DNA of 64,000 nucleotides from Desulfobacter sp. (GTDB lineage Bacteria; Desulfobacterota; Desulfobacteria; Desulfobacterales; Desulfobacteraceae): the NCBI GenBank assembly GCA_028768545.1, contig CP054838.1, positions 62,001 to 126,000 of the forward strand, given 5' to 3'. The translations under genes and the position numbers were made by a program. The notes beneath the pieces were generated by a model. The model was not told where the DNA came from and made no database searches. It was given only the letters and a program-made list of their open reading frames with translations. How positions within the stretch are numbered: the first letter of the stretch is position 1; each line of letters begins with the position of its first letter. Shown in pieces: positions 34,621 through 42,149 of the stretch.

Positions 34621-35833
34621 TTATTCAATTGAACATCATTGCCCCCAATGCGGGGCCCCCCTGTTCCTGGATGAGGCAGATTGTTTTTTTATCTGCGCCT
34701 ATTGCCGGGTAAGGGCCTGTATCTCTCAAAAGGGATTTGGCCGGTATTACCTGGCCCCCCACAGAGATATCCCCAAAGAGACCCAATTGATCTTTCTTCC
34801 CTATTGGCGGTTTAAGGGAATTCAATATGAATGTACCTTAAATGGGGTTGACCATTGGTTTACCGACACCTCATGGCTGGCAGTTAAGGTCGGACCAGGA
34901 CCTCTGCCCTTTTCCCTGGGAACCAGGTCCCAGGCCCTGACCCTGAAACGGGTTTCAGCCCGGACCCCGGGAAAATTCATCCGTCCCCTGCCCTTTGAAG
35001 ACGGTTTAAAACCAGGCAAGGGCCGAGCCAGATATCAGGGCCCGGTCATCAAGGAAGATATCGGGGAAACCACAAGCCTGATCTATGCCCCGTTTTTCAT
35101 GGACAGGGAAACAATTTTTGACGGAATTCTCAACACCCCCTTAGGCCGTCTGAACCAGAATCTTAAAACCATGGCACTTTGCCGGCCTGAAAAAGAGACC
35201 CGAATTTTATCCGGGATATGCCCTGAATGCGGCTGGGATCTTGAGGGACGCTCCGACTCATTGATATTGACCTGCAAAAACTGCCATACCCTATGGCAGC
35301 CAAAGCAGGACCGCCTTGGCAAAATCCGGTACAAAGTTGCCGGACCCCGCAGTACTAAAGATCAGCTCATTCCCTTCTGGAAAATCTCAGCCAGGGTTCA
35401 GGGCTTGTCTTTGAACGGATTCCAAGATTTAATCTCCCTGGGAAACCTCGCCAAAGGAGAGGCAAGTTCAAAATCAGACCCCAATGATTTTCATTTCTGG
35501 ATACCGGCATTTAAAATCCGTCCCAAGGTCTTTTTAAGGATAGGGCGTCACCTCACCATTGCCCAGCCGGCACCGGATTTTGAAACAAAAATAGGGCCCC
35601 ATTTGCCTGTGACCCTGAATTTTACGGAAGCCGTCCAGAGCATTAAAATTGTTCTGGCATCCCTGGCAAGGCCCCTGAAAGATCATCTGCCCCTGCTGGC
35701 AGCGGCCAAGGTAAAGCCGGAGTCTGCCGCTTTAATTTTCCTGCCCTTTGAATCCCATGCCCATGAATTCATCCACCCAAAATTAAATCTGCCCCTTAAT
35801 AAAAATATGCTGAAACAATCCGGCAATCTCTAA
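34583..35833 (+). CDS. Zinc-ribbon hypothetical protein paired with SPFH gene
   Basis: 416 aa, not assigned to a named family. It overlaps the SPFH gene by 38 bp; a later start near 34625 is also possible. Two CxxC pairs are seen near the N-terminus (HCPQCGAPLFLDE, FICAYCRVRACIS) and another two near residue 213 (ICPECGWDLEGR, CKNCHTLWQP). Between them lies a beta-rich globular region (LIFLPYWRFKGIQYECTLNG) with repeated L-x-F-x-P-[YF]-[WF] patterns: IFLPYWRFKG, LIPFWKISAR and FWIPAFKIRP. No membrane helix or signal peptide. The overlap argues that it works with the SPFH protein. Confidence 0.7.
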   Translation: MPYSATNAEKSINYSIEHHCPQCGAPLFLDEADCFFICAYCRVRACISQKGFGRYYLAPHRDIPKETQLIFLPYWRFKGIQYECTLNGVDHWFTDTSWLAVKVGPGPLPFSLGTRSQALTLKRVSARTPGKFIRPLPFEDGLKPGKGRARYQGPVIKEDIGETTSLIYAPFFMDRETIFDGILNTPLGRLNQNLKTMALCRPEKETRILSGICPECGWDLEGRSDSLILTCKNCHTLWQPKQDRLGKIRYKVAGPRSTKDQLIPFWKISARVQGLSLNGFQDLISLGNLAKGEASSKSDPNDFHFWIPAFKIRPKVFLRIGRHLTIAQPAPDFETKIGPHLPVTLNFTEAVQSIKIVLASLARPLKDHLPLLAAAKVKPESAALIFLPFESHAHEFIHPKLNLPLNKNMLKQSGNL

Positions 35834-35920
35834 AAACAGAATGAAATGCAGCTACACCCAATTTGGCTCTTAAGAGATCCAGGTTAACCAGATAAAAAAA
35901 GGGGTTAATTCTGCCAATGC

Positions 35921-36610
35921 TCAGGAAAAAAGGGCCGCCAGGCGGGCAGATCTGGGGGTGTTTGCAAATGCCACATAGGCCTTTTGGGACCAAAGCCTTT
36001 GTTTTTCGTACAACCCCATGTCCATGTTTTCATCCCGAATATAAAGATCAATATCAATACCTGCATCCATATAAAAATCGACCCGGTCATGGTTGAGCAG
36101 CTGCCAGGCATCTTCGTGGGAGTCAACCTCCTCCCACAGGCCAAGCTGAATCCCGGACATGGCCTTGACCGTGTGATAATTATACCCCCGAAGCCAGGCC
36201 ACCCGATGATAATCCAGGGTATGGATGCCCTGCCAGGAAAACAGGGAACCTTTCTTGAACACCACCGCAGTATCCTCAACATAGAGGGGAAACCTGGGGG
36301 TCAGCTGATTCTGGCTCAAGGCATGGGATTTCCAAACGCAGAGCATGGCATCTGCCTTGTTGACATTCACCGTGGCCTGACAGCGTTTCCACGGGGCAAA
36401 CCGGAAAACCATCTTGATATGGGCCGGCTGGTATACGGCCCTGACAATATCAAAAAACAGGCCGGTTCCGTCCCGATTGGTCTGATCCTTCCATTCAGGG
36501 GTGATAATACTCACGGTTTTCAACGACTGATCAGCAAAAGCCCCCCCTGCCCATCCGAACAGGATCCCCAGCCCAAGGATAATAAGGCCAATCTTATTTC
36601 GTGTTTTCAT
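35921..36610 (-). CDS. Periplasmic substrate-binding-like protein, short C-terminus
   Basis: About 229 aa from ATG 36610. The signal peptide IGLIILGLGILFGWAGGAFA is followed by a solute-binding-protein-3-like fold: VSIITPEWKDQTNRDGTGLF, MVFRFAPWKRCQATVNVNKA, then a second lobe starting GIHTLDYHRVAWLRGYNYHT. The end (SARLAALFS) stops about 15-20 residues earlier than usual, where the family's last helix should follow. Its start overlaps the end of the preceding small gene by 17 bp, so the two form an operon. No ABC permease is nearby; the ligand is unknown. Confidence 0.72.
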   Translation of the reverse strand: MKTRNKIGLIILGLGILFGWAGGAFADQSLKTVSIITPEWKDQTNRDGTGLFFDIVRAVYQPAHIKMVFRFAPWKRCQATVNVNKADAMLCVWKSHALSQNQLTPRFPLYVEDTAVVFKKGSLFSWQGIHTLDYHRVAWLRGYNYHTVKAMSGIQLGLWEEVDSHEDAWQLLNHDRVDFYMDAGIDIDLYIRDENMDMGLYEKQRLWSQKAYVAFANTPRSARLAALFS

Positions 36611-36887
36611 CTTTGTCCGCACCGGGTTTAACATCAGGAGATGCGACTGCCAGCCCAGGGTATCCATGGGCTGAAAAAGGGCTTTGGGCCCCCAGAAACA
36701 CCGCTTCAATCTCAGCACGATTAATTTCAAGCGTCTTGTCTTTAACCAGGATGGACACCGTATTTTCCTCAAGTGCCAAAATGTTTCCCGACAAAATTTT
36801 TCCTGTTTCCAGGACAATCTCATCCGCCTGTAAAAGCGAAACAAACAGCCCCAGAATACAAACAAAGGTCAATATAATTTTTTTCAT
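36594..36887 (-). CDS. Small secreted hypothetical protein
   Basis: 97 aa from ATG 36887, with GGGAG seven bases upstream. It has a signal peptide (MKKIILTFVCILGLFVSLLQ, then ADE), a core ETGKILSGNILALEENTVSI followed by LVKDKTLEINRAEIEAVFLG that looks like a small beta barrel, and an acidic tail (KPGADKDENTK). The pattern resembles short Sm-like or DUF-type periplasmic domains. It overlaps the binding-protein gene by 17 bp and is probably a partner of it. Function unknown. Confidence 0.6.
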   Translation of the reverse strand: MKKIILTFVCILGLFVSLLQADEIVLETGKILSGNILALEENTVSILVKDKTLEINRAEIEAVFLGAQSPFSAHGYPGLAVASPDVKPGADKDENTK

Positions 36888-37253
36888 TTTTTTCTCCCAA
36901 ATAAAGTTGGAGGATACCATTTATTGATTTATTTTTCCATTGTTTCCCCACAGGTAAAACAAAATCGATTCATAAAATATCAGGCATAAAACACGTTATC
37001 ACTGCCGAAGAGAATTGTGTTGATCATGTTAAAATAGTTTTTTTAATCATCTATCCAAAGCAGCGTTTATATTATACTTCTGATTCTTGGTGGTCCGCGG
37101 AAAAAATAGGATTATAGTATTTTGTTGACTTGCCTGATATCAACTTTATCCGGTATATTCTTGATCTTTCCAGTCCTTCGAATGGGAATGAAAATGAGGG
37201 ATTATAATACTAAAAAGCTCAGGCTATCTGATAGCCTGGGCTTTTCTTGGAAT
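36888..37253. other. AT-rich non-coding stretch bordering the accessory island
   Basis: 366 bp with no credible gene. It marks the change from GC-balanced core sequence to the AT-rich toxin-antitoxin region. Its right end contains the terminator of the island operon (37213-37245). No repeat or RNA motif was recognised in the rest. Confidence 0.5.
37213..37245 (-). terminator. Terminator of the toxin-antitoxin operon
   Basis: Hairpin with arms AAAAGCTCAGGCTAT and ATAGCCTGGGCTTTT around a 3-base loop, one G-T wobble. On the minus strand it ends in five T. It lies 9 bp after the third gene of the operon. Confidence 0.75.
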
Positions 37254-37706
37254 TTAATTTGTTTTGTCTGTAATTGCTTCTTTTTTGAAGTCTAATAATG
37301 AAAGTTTTTTTTGTAATAAATAATGGCCGTTACCGGTTGCAGTATAGGATAACGCAATCAGGTCTTGTAAAGATTTAAGCCTTTTTTCTCTGTTAAAGAA
37401 GCTATCCCTTACATTTTTTGTTTTCTTAATTAGCTCGGGGCCAAAGTCATCCTCAAATGCGACGGCTGCTTGTCCGGATTTTATTAGGTTCATCCGCCCC
37501 ATGATATCACCGTAAGCTCTATCCATTATGACATAAGCAAACACGAGTTCTTCGCAGTATTCTATATTGAATATTCTTTGTATCATGTTATAAAATCCAG
37601 TAAAATAGTACAGTACTTCATCTGGATTTTTACTTGATTCCATTTTATCTATGGCAAAGTTAAATTCGTCTGTTAATATTTTTTTATTGGTTGTTGAAAT
37701 ATTCAT
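37254..37706 (-). CDS. Hypothetical third gene of the MqsR/MqsA-like operon
   Basis: 150 aa, not recognised. AGGGATAAGC precedes its ATG. The protein is predicted largely helical (LTDEFNFAIDKMESSKNPDE, YYFTGFYNMIQRIFNIEYCE, ELVFAYVIMDRAYGDIMG) with a long C-terminal helix (FNREKRLKSLQDLIALSY). It does not look like SecB, the third component of known toxin-antitoxin-chaperone systems. It begins 4 bp after the antitoxin-like gene and is followed by a terminator, so it belongs to the operon. AT-rich composition matches its two partners and differs from the flanking core genes. Confidence 0.65.
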   Translation of the reverse strand: MNISTTNKKILTDEFNFAIDKMESSKNPDEVLYYFTGFYNMIQRIFNIEYCEELVFAYVIMDRAYGDIMGRMNLIKSGQAAVAFEDDFGPELIKKTKNVRDSFFNREKRLKSLQDLIALSYTATGNGHYLLQKKLSLLDFKKEAITDKTN

Positions 37707-37710
37707 TTGC

Positions 37711-38265
37711 TTATCCCTCTTTTACGCCGGCTGTTTCTTGAGGACTTTTTATTGACTGCTTTTCGTTTGAAAATGGATTATTCGCTGCTGTATCATAATT
37801 CTCATTTTTGATATCAGATGCTTTCTTCAAATCTGAGAATTTTATAACGTTTGCTTGCTTTTCTTTAATTTCTGCTAATGGAAATCTTCCATCGCCATTT
37901 TTAAGAAAAAGTTTAACGGATTTTTTATGATACCAGATTTGGTTGTTATGCCTCACAAAATGAATAAATCCTCTTCTGATGCGTTTGTGTTTGTGTACGG
38001 CCTGTTTTGAGCAACCTAAAATCTCCGCCACTTCTGTGGCTTTGATAAAATCTTCTAAAGCGCATTTCATTAAGAGCTCGTATTTGCGATTTTTTTCTGT
38101 TTCTTCTATATCCCTTAATGTTTTGGGGAGGTATAATTTCTCTCCGCATCCTTCACATTGTTCATATACGGTATCTTTTACTGTGAATGTGCCAAGGATT
38201 TTATCATGGAGCTGAAGTGCCCCTTTGACAAGTGTAAACTCGTTGTGACAAATTACACACTGCAT
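37711..38265 (-). CDS. MqsA/YgiT-type zinc-finger antitoxin with DNA-binding domain
   Basis: 184 aa, starting behind a perfect AGGAGG. The N-terminus is a YgiT-type zinc finger: C3-C6 (MQCVICHNEF) and C37-C40 (YEQCEGCGEKLYLP). A helix-turn-helix follows at about 76-95 (KATEVAEILGCSKQAVHKHK). The C-terminal third is Lys/Asn/Ser-rich and probably disordered. In MqsA the zinc domain binds the toxin and the other domain represses the operon. Here the second domain looks excisionase/MerR-like rather than the usual Xre-like fold, which is a difference. It lies 15 bp after the toxin-like gene. Confidence 0.7.
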   Translation of the reverse strand: MQCVICHNEFTLVKGALQLHDKILGTFTVKDTVYEQCEGCGEKLYLPKTLRDIEETEKNRKYELLMKCALEDFIKATEVAEILGCSKQAVHKHKRIRRGFIHFVRHNNQIWYHKKSVKLFLKNGDGRFPLAEIKEKQANVIKFSDLKKASDIKNENYDTAANNPFSNEKQSIKSPQETAGVKEG

Positions 38266-38280
38266 TTTGATTCCTCCTTT

Positions 38281-38631
38281 TTATTGTTCGTGCACGCTGT
38301 CAATTATAAGCGTATCTTCGTTGAAGTAGAAATGGGTATAAACATTTTCACCCATGATATTATCTGATTTGTAAACATCATATATTGCCGGTATTTCACC
38401 GTAATAGTCATATGGAGGTTTGCTTTTCATGGGCATGGGTTTGTCAAAATGTTTTGTTTTGAGGGCTAAAAAATATTTCTCTAAATGCTTTGATTGCCAG
38501 CCAAAATCATTTTTGATTTCATTCCATACACGGAGGTGAACTCTGTAATTCCCATTCTTTATGGCTTCATGTACTTTTTTTAAGTCGTATTTAGGTTTAA
38601 TTTTTAACCTCACATATGTAAGAAATATCAC
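38281..38631 (-). CDS. MqsR-like toxin (putative mRNA interferase)
   Basis: 116 aa. The core YDLKKVHEAIKNGNYRVHLR, LEKYFLALKTKHFDKPMPMK, and the end HFYFNEDTLIIDSVHEQ resemble the MqsR layout (N-terminal helix, then strands with a late Tyr/Lys-rich sheet), and gene order toxin-then-antitoxin is that of mqsRA. Similarity is structural rather than strong in sequence; a DUF4258-type protein is the main alternative. The start is uncertain (GTG 38631 or GTG 38613, both with poor ribosome sites), which fits low toxin expression. The upstream region holds a clear palindrome. Confidence 0.6.
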   Translation of the reverse strand: MIFLTYVRLKIKPKYDLKKVHEAIKNGNYRVHLRVWNEIKNDFGWQSKHLEKYFLALKTKHFDKPMPMKSKPPYDYYGEIPAIYDVYKSDNIMGENVYTHFYFNEDTLIIDSVHEQ

Positions 38632-38634
38632 TCA

Positions 38635-38654
38635 GGGTTGACGATTGTCAACCC
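38635..38654. promoter_or_regulatory. Palindrome before the toxin gene, candidate operator
   Basis: GGGTTGAC (38635-38642) and GTCAACCC (38647-38654) form a perfect 8-bp inverted repeat with a 4-base spacer, next to the toxin start. It is a reasonable autorepression site for the antitoxin. Confidence 0.45.
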
Positions 38655-39034
38655 CAATTAGAATACCTCAGGTACATCATAGTCCTGAAAAATGCAATTA
38701 TAGCTTCTTTTTTACAACATATTGTGTTGAAAAAAAACATAACACCTTATGATGTATGATGTTTTTTATGTTTCGTTTTATTTGAATTTTCCGCTGCGTG
38801 TTGTCCCCGCTGGATGTTTTTAGATGATTGCCTTGGCTATAAGTCTTTTGGAGACTATCCTTTTGAATATATTTTTTGCAAGTAATTTTTCCAATTCAGG
38901 ATAGTGGATCATTGACCTTCGAGTAATGAATTTAAAATAATCAATATTATGCCCTGTTAAATTCACTATGGGGAAAAAATTAGGATAATCATGAGTCGTC
39001 AATCATCTTTATCCGGTATGACCCTTTCCCTGGT
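38655..39034. other. AT-rich region with no supported gene
   Basis: About 380 bp of very AT-rich sequence. A 60-codon minus-strand frame (38820-39002, TTG start) shows no family features and may be a remnant. The right part leads into the structured element. Confidence 0.4.
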
Positions 39035-39315
39035 ACACGGTTTAAAAAAGATCGCACCCTAACCCGGCGGGAGCACGGGTGGGGGCTTCACCTAAAGCAT
39101 TCCCGGTCGTCCTGACCGGAAATGCAGCGGACGCTCTGATGATTTGCGGTCCTGCAATCATTCAGAGCTCACGCCGGTTCAGCATCCCACCCGTCCCCCC
39201 GCCTGATTCCCCTGGTAAATTTTCACGGCTGTAAATTCTCCAAAAAAAGTTTAGGACCTCAGGCAACACAAGGGGGGAATGGCCATCAGCAGATTTACAT
39301 TTTGATAAACCGTGT
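39035..39315. repeat. 10-bp inverted repeats flanking structured element A
   Basis: ACACGGTTTA at 39035-39044 and TAAACCGTGT at 39306-39315 are exact complements that bracket element A. They could be termini of a small non-autonomous element of 281 bp, or chance. Confidence 0.35.
39057..39203 (-). ncRNA. Structured element A (two GGAC-loop hairpins in a closing stem)
   Basis: Read on the minus strand. The closing stem is GGCGGG (39066-39071) and ACGGGTGGG (39075-39083) paired with CCCGCC (39198-39203) and CCCACCCGT (39186-39194). Inside lie GGCGTGAG (39168-39175), a hairpin with loop AGGACC (39133-39168), a hairpin with CCGGTC/GACCGG arms and loop AGGAC (39097-39125), and TTTAGGTGAAG (39086-39096). 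The minus-strand tail GCCGGGTTAGGG is followed by six T. The same design recurs in elements B and C with different stem sequences. Called ncRNA for its structure; a single-stranded-DNA mobile element is an alternative. Confidence 0.5.
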
Positions 39316-39346
39316 TCGTAAACCGGGGTCTCCAGACTGTGGCGGG

Positions 39347-39475
39347 GAGGGCTTGCCAGCGGCGTGAGTACAAGCCGGATGTCAGGACGACAAATCCGGT
39401 TGTACGTCCGCTCTGTAGCGGATCTGGACGATCCGCGGAAGTTTAGCTGGAAGTCCTCTTCGTTACGGCCGGGTT
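39347..39475 (+). ncRNA. Structured element B (same family as A)
   Basis: Plus strand. The closing stem is GAGGGCTTGCCAGC (39347-39360) with GCTGGAAGTCCTC (39446-39458), one bulge and one wobble. GGCGTGAG follows at 39361-39368. Hairpin 1 (39368-39405) has GTACAA, CCGGAT and GTC arms and loop AGGAC; hairpin 2 (39418-39436) has GCGGATC/GATCCGC arms and loop TGGAC. TTTAGCTGGAAG (39442-39453) and the tail GGCCGGGTT complete the pattern. It ends about 40 bp before the second IS4-family copy, opposite in orientation to element A. Confidence 0.5.
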
Positions 39476-39516
39476 CATTGTGGGGTTTCATTTCCTTTCA
39501 ATATTTCACTAAAAAT

Positions 39517-40827
39517 CAGTGATGTCCGGTTAGGTTTTTGCTTGCTCAATAATTTTTTGATCTTTGACAATATTGTCCCTGTTTGAACTATGAGAGCCCT
39601 GCTCCTCGCAGCCAAACAGGTCATTTAGAATGGCGGTTCGCAGCTGCCGAACTCTTTTGATCGTGACCTTTTCATTAAACTGTTTTTGGCAATGGATTGC
39701 CAGTAACAGGTAAGTGATAAGGCCGCCAAGAATCTGAACCATAAGGCCGTATTCACTGCGGGCAATGAGATGATATACCTTCAGATGTTCTTTCCACCAT
39801 TTGAAAAAATCCTCAATGGTCCACCGGAGTTTATAAATTGTTGCTATTTGTTCCGCTGTTAAATCATGCCTGTCAGTTGCCACATAGTATTTGACGCCAG
39901 CAATTTTATAGCCAACAACCCGAACAGGCCTTTTCGTCTGGTTTTGATTCGGAGTACCAAGTTTAACCAGTGCATCATAAAAAATGTAGCTGTCGGAAGG
40001 GGTCTCGTGGTTATCAATAATTGTTCTTGTTGTCCTGGTTTTTATACGGCAGACAAAATGTTTGCCTTGCTCCTGAAGCAGGTCAAATTCTTTATGGGAT
40101 TGATATCCACGATCCATAACACCTGTTTGCCCCTTGGAAAGTATTTTGGGAACAAAAGTGCGTTCAGCGCCGTTGCCTTCAGTCAAAAAGATTTTGTTTG
40201 GGATTCCGTGATTAATGTCAAATCCGCAATGTACTTTGGCTTTTTTACTTCCTTTTCTGTAGTTCGCCCAGTGCATTGAAAGGACTGCATTTATGAGACT
40301 ACCGTCAATGGAAACCAACTCTCCTAACTCGGCGTGTTCACCCGGATGACACTCAAGAGCCTGTTTATAAAGATCCTCAAAGATAAATTGCAGTTGTTCG
40401 AGTCCCCTGTGATTGATGGCTTCACAGAAACTACTACGGCTGATACCACCGTCTGGCGCAATATTTTCTTTAGCAAAAACATTCTCCTTGAGATCCTGAA
40501 TTAAATGTCGGGCAGACTTGTGCTCCTGAAGATGGAAATAAACCAAAGCATTTATCTGGTCTTCGAATGTCATTTTTAAAGGGCGGTCTCCTCGAGATTG
40601 TAATTCCGGTGATTTTGAAAGTGACTTTATCAGAGGGCACCTGAAATTGTCAAAGTTCAGGGACCGTAGTTGTTTTTTAGGGACTGAGATGTGCGTCATT
40701 TGAGCTCCTTGAGTTAAATTTTCAAGGCGCACAAAAATTTTTACGCACATTTGTCAACACAAAACAGACTGTTTTTTCAATGATTTTAGATGCTTTTTAT
40801 ATGCAACAACCTAACCGGACACTACTG
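39517..40827 (-). mobile_element. IS4-family insertion sequence, copy 2 (1311 bp), no target duplication
   Basis: Same length and inverted-repeat ends as copy 1. The nine bases outside the ends differ (ACTAAAAAT on the left, ATATTGCTT on the right), so no target duplication remains. That implies recombination or a flanking deletion after insertion. It lies 42 bp upstream of the HD-GYP gene, whose native promoter may have been removed. Confidence 0.9.
39530..40699 (-). CDS. IS4-family transposase (copy 2)
   Basis: Intact DDE transposase nearly identical to copy 1 at 11738-12907; the only amino-acid difference noticed is Ser instead of Ala in the N-terminal SLSK-(A/S)-PELQS segment. The start ATG 40699 follows AAGGAG. 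Catalytic motifs are the same as in copy 1. Confidence 0.9.
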   Translation of the reverse strand: MTHISVPKKQLRSLNFDNFRCPLIKSLSKSPELQSRGDRPLKMTFEDQINALVYFHLQEHKSARHLIQDLKENVFAKENIAPDGGISRSSFCEAINHRGLEQLQFIFEDLYKQALECHPGEHAELGELVSIDGSLINAVLSMHWANYRKGSKKAKVHCGFDINHGIPNKIFLTEGNGAERTFVPKILSKGQTGVMDRGYQSHKEFDLLQEQGKHFVCRIKTRTTRTIIDNHETPSDSYIFYDALVKLGTPNQNQTKRPVRVVGYKIAGVKYYVATDRHDLTAEQIATIYKLRWTIEDFFKWWKEHLKVYHLIARSEYGLMVQILGGLITYLLLAIHCQKQFNEKVTIKRVRQLRTAILNDLFGCEEQGSHSSNRDNIVKDQKIIEQAKT

Positions 40828-40869
40828 ATATTGCTTAAAAGATGACAGATATTTCCAAAGGAATTTTCT

Positions 40870-41859
40870 ATGCTTTACACCATTTCAACAAAAGCGTTAA
40901 AGATTGGCATGTTTATTATCCTGCCAAAATGGCATTTTGATTATCCGGAAACAGGTAACAAATTCCTTATCACCTCTGAAAAGCAGTTAAATTTTATTGT
41001 AAACACAGGCATCAAAAAAGTACAAATAGACTCTGCAATGTCCCAGGCAAATATTGATTTTCAAAGAATTACCCACCCGATACCGGAAAAAGGAACTGCA
41101 ATACCGGCCTGGGATCCTGAAAAAGGCTTTACCATGGAGTTACGCTCCATTATCAGTGATCCTGATGCTGCCCTCGAGGTTAAAGCCAGAGCGGTTTACG
41201 GAAAATCTTTGGAGATTATGAAAATTCTTTTTTTGAATCCAACGGCTGACGTTCTGGGGGAAACCAAAAAAGCCGTTGCCAAAATAGCAGATCTTATCCT
41301 CAATGACGAAGAAACAAGCTTGAATCTGCTACAGCTTACCTCCCACGATTTTTATACTTATACCCATTCGGTCAACGTGGGCATCCTCGGTATCAGCCTT
41401 ACAAAAAGGTTGTATAAACGGAACACTGGCCATGATATCCATGAACTCGGCGCTGGTTTTTTCCTCCATGACCTCGGCAAGATAAAGGTAGATCAAGCCA
41501 TCCTCAACAAACCCGGAAGACTTGATGACAATGAGATGAAACGAATCAGAATACACCCGTTCCAAAGCTATAAAATCCTGGAGAAAACCAACCAGTTGAC
41601 TGATGAATGCCGGGTGATTTGCATGCAGCACCATGAACGAGAGGATGGTGGCGGCTATCCCAGACGTCTTGTCGGTGATCAAATCCATGATTATGCGAGG
41701 GTCTGCTGCATTACCGATGTCTATGATGCCCTGACGGCTGAGCGTTCCTATAAAAAAGCGCTCTCTCCCTTTGAGGCCTTAAGAGTTATGAAAGAAGAGA
41801 TGATAGGCTTCTTTCACAAGGAGATCTTTGAAAACTTTGTCAGGCTGTTTAATGCATAA
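40870..41859 (+). CDS. HD-GYP domain protein (cyclic-di-GMP phosphodiesterase)
   Basis: 329 aa. The N-terminal 60 residues form a DUF3391-like region (MFIILPKWHFDYPETGNKFL). The HD-GYP domain covers about 150-325: YTHSVNV, then H200-D201 in FFLHDLGKIKVDQAIL, HPFQSYKIL, QHHERE at 253-258 and the GYP signature DGGGYP (259-264), followed by RVCCITDVYDALTAERSYKK. All expected metal-ligand residues are present, so it should hydrolyse cyclic-di-GMP. It starts 42 bp after IS4 copy 2, with AAAGGAA near its start codon. Confidence 0.9.
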   Translation: MLYTISTKALKIGMFIILPKWHFDYPETGNKFLITSEKQLNFIVNTGIKKVQIDSAMSQANIDFQRITHPIPEKGTAIPAWDPEKGFTMELRSIISDPDAALEVKARAVYGKSLEIMKILFLNPTADVLGETKKAVAKIADLILNDEETSLNLLQLTSHDFYTYTHSVNVGILGISLTKRLYKRNTGHDIHELGAGFFLHDLGKIKVDQAILNKPGRLDDNEMKRIRIHPFQSYKILEKTNQLTDECRVICMQHHEREDGGGYPRRLVGDQIHDYARVCCITDVYDALTAERSYKKALSPFEALRVMKEEMIGFFHKEIFENFVRLFNA

Positions 41860-42149
41860 AAATTAGGGATTGCGATAAGAAAAATAATGAATCAATGCGG
41901 ATAAAATTGATCGTTCCTGAATGACCAATCCGTCCATAAAAGATGAGAATTTTAATACCCAGCCAGATGCGATATTTTTTATCTGATCCTTTTTGCCGAA
42001 GAAAAAAGAGGTTACATTAAAATCTTTGCCGGTCAAAAGTCAGGAAGAATTATAAAAAGGCCCCGGGCATTTATCCCGGGGCCTTGTCAATCTTAATCCA
42101 GCAAGTTCCCCCTCCATTTTTTATTCAATGATGGGGTCACGGCTGAAAA
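41860..42149. other. Gap between convergent genes, terminator only
   Basis: 290 bp between the HD-GYP gene and fumarase. Apart from the terminator at 42057-42085 nothing was recognised; the AT-rich left half has no long frame. Confidence 0.4.
42057..42085 (-). terminator. Rho-independent terminator of the C4/propionate operon
   Basis: AAGGCCCCGGG and CCCGGGGCCTT form an 11-bp GC-rich stem with a 7-base loop. On the minus strand it is followed by TTTTTAT. It lies 64 bp after the class I fumarase, the last gene of the cluster. Confidence 0.9.

Noticed and set aside
38820..39002. 60-codon minus-strand frame in the AT-rich region
   Set aside because: TTG start, no ribosome site, no recognisable domain; a remnant or chance frame.
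39060..39475. Integron attC sites
   Set aside because: The RYYYAAC and GTTRRRY core sites are not both present, the elements have two internal hairpins rather than one, and no integrase is nearby.
39060..39490. Group II intron fragments
   Set aside because: No domain V (GAGC...GUUC-type hairpin) or reverse transcriptase was found; GTGCG in the tail of element A is too short a match.
39162..39491. Minus-strand coding frame of 109 codons
   Set aside because: It covers the stems of elements A and B, has biased composition from the palindromes, and shows no protein features.
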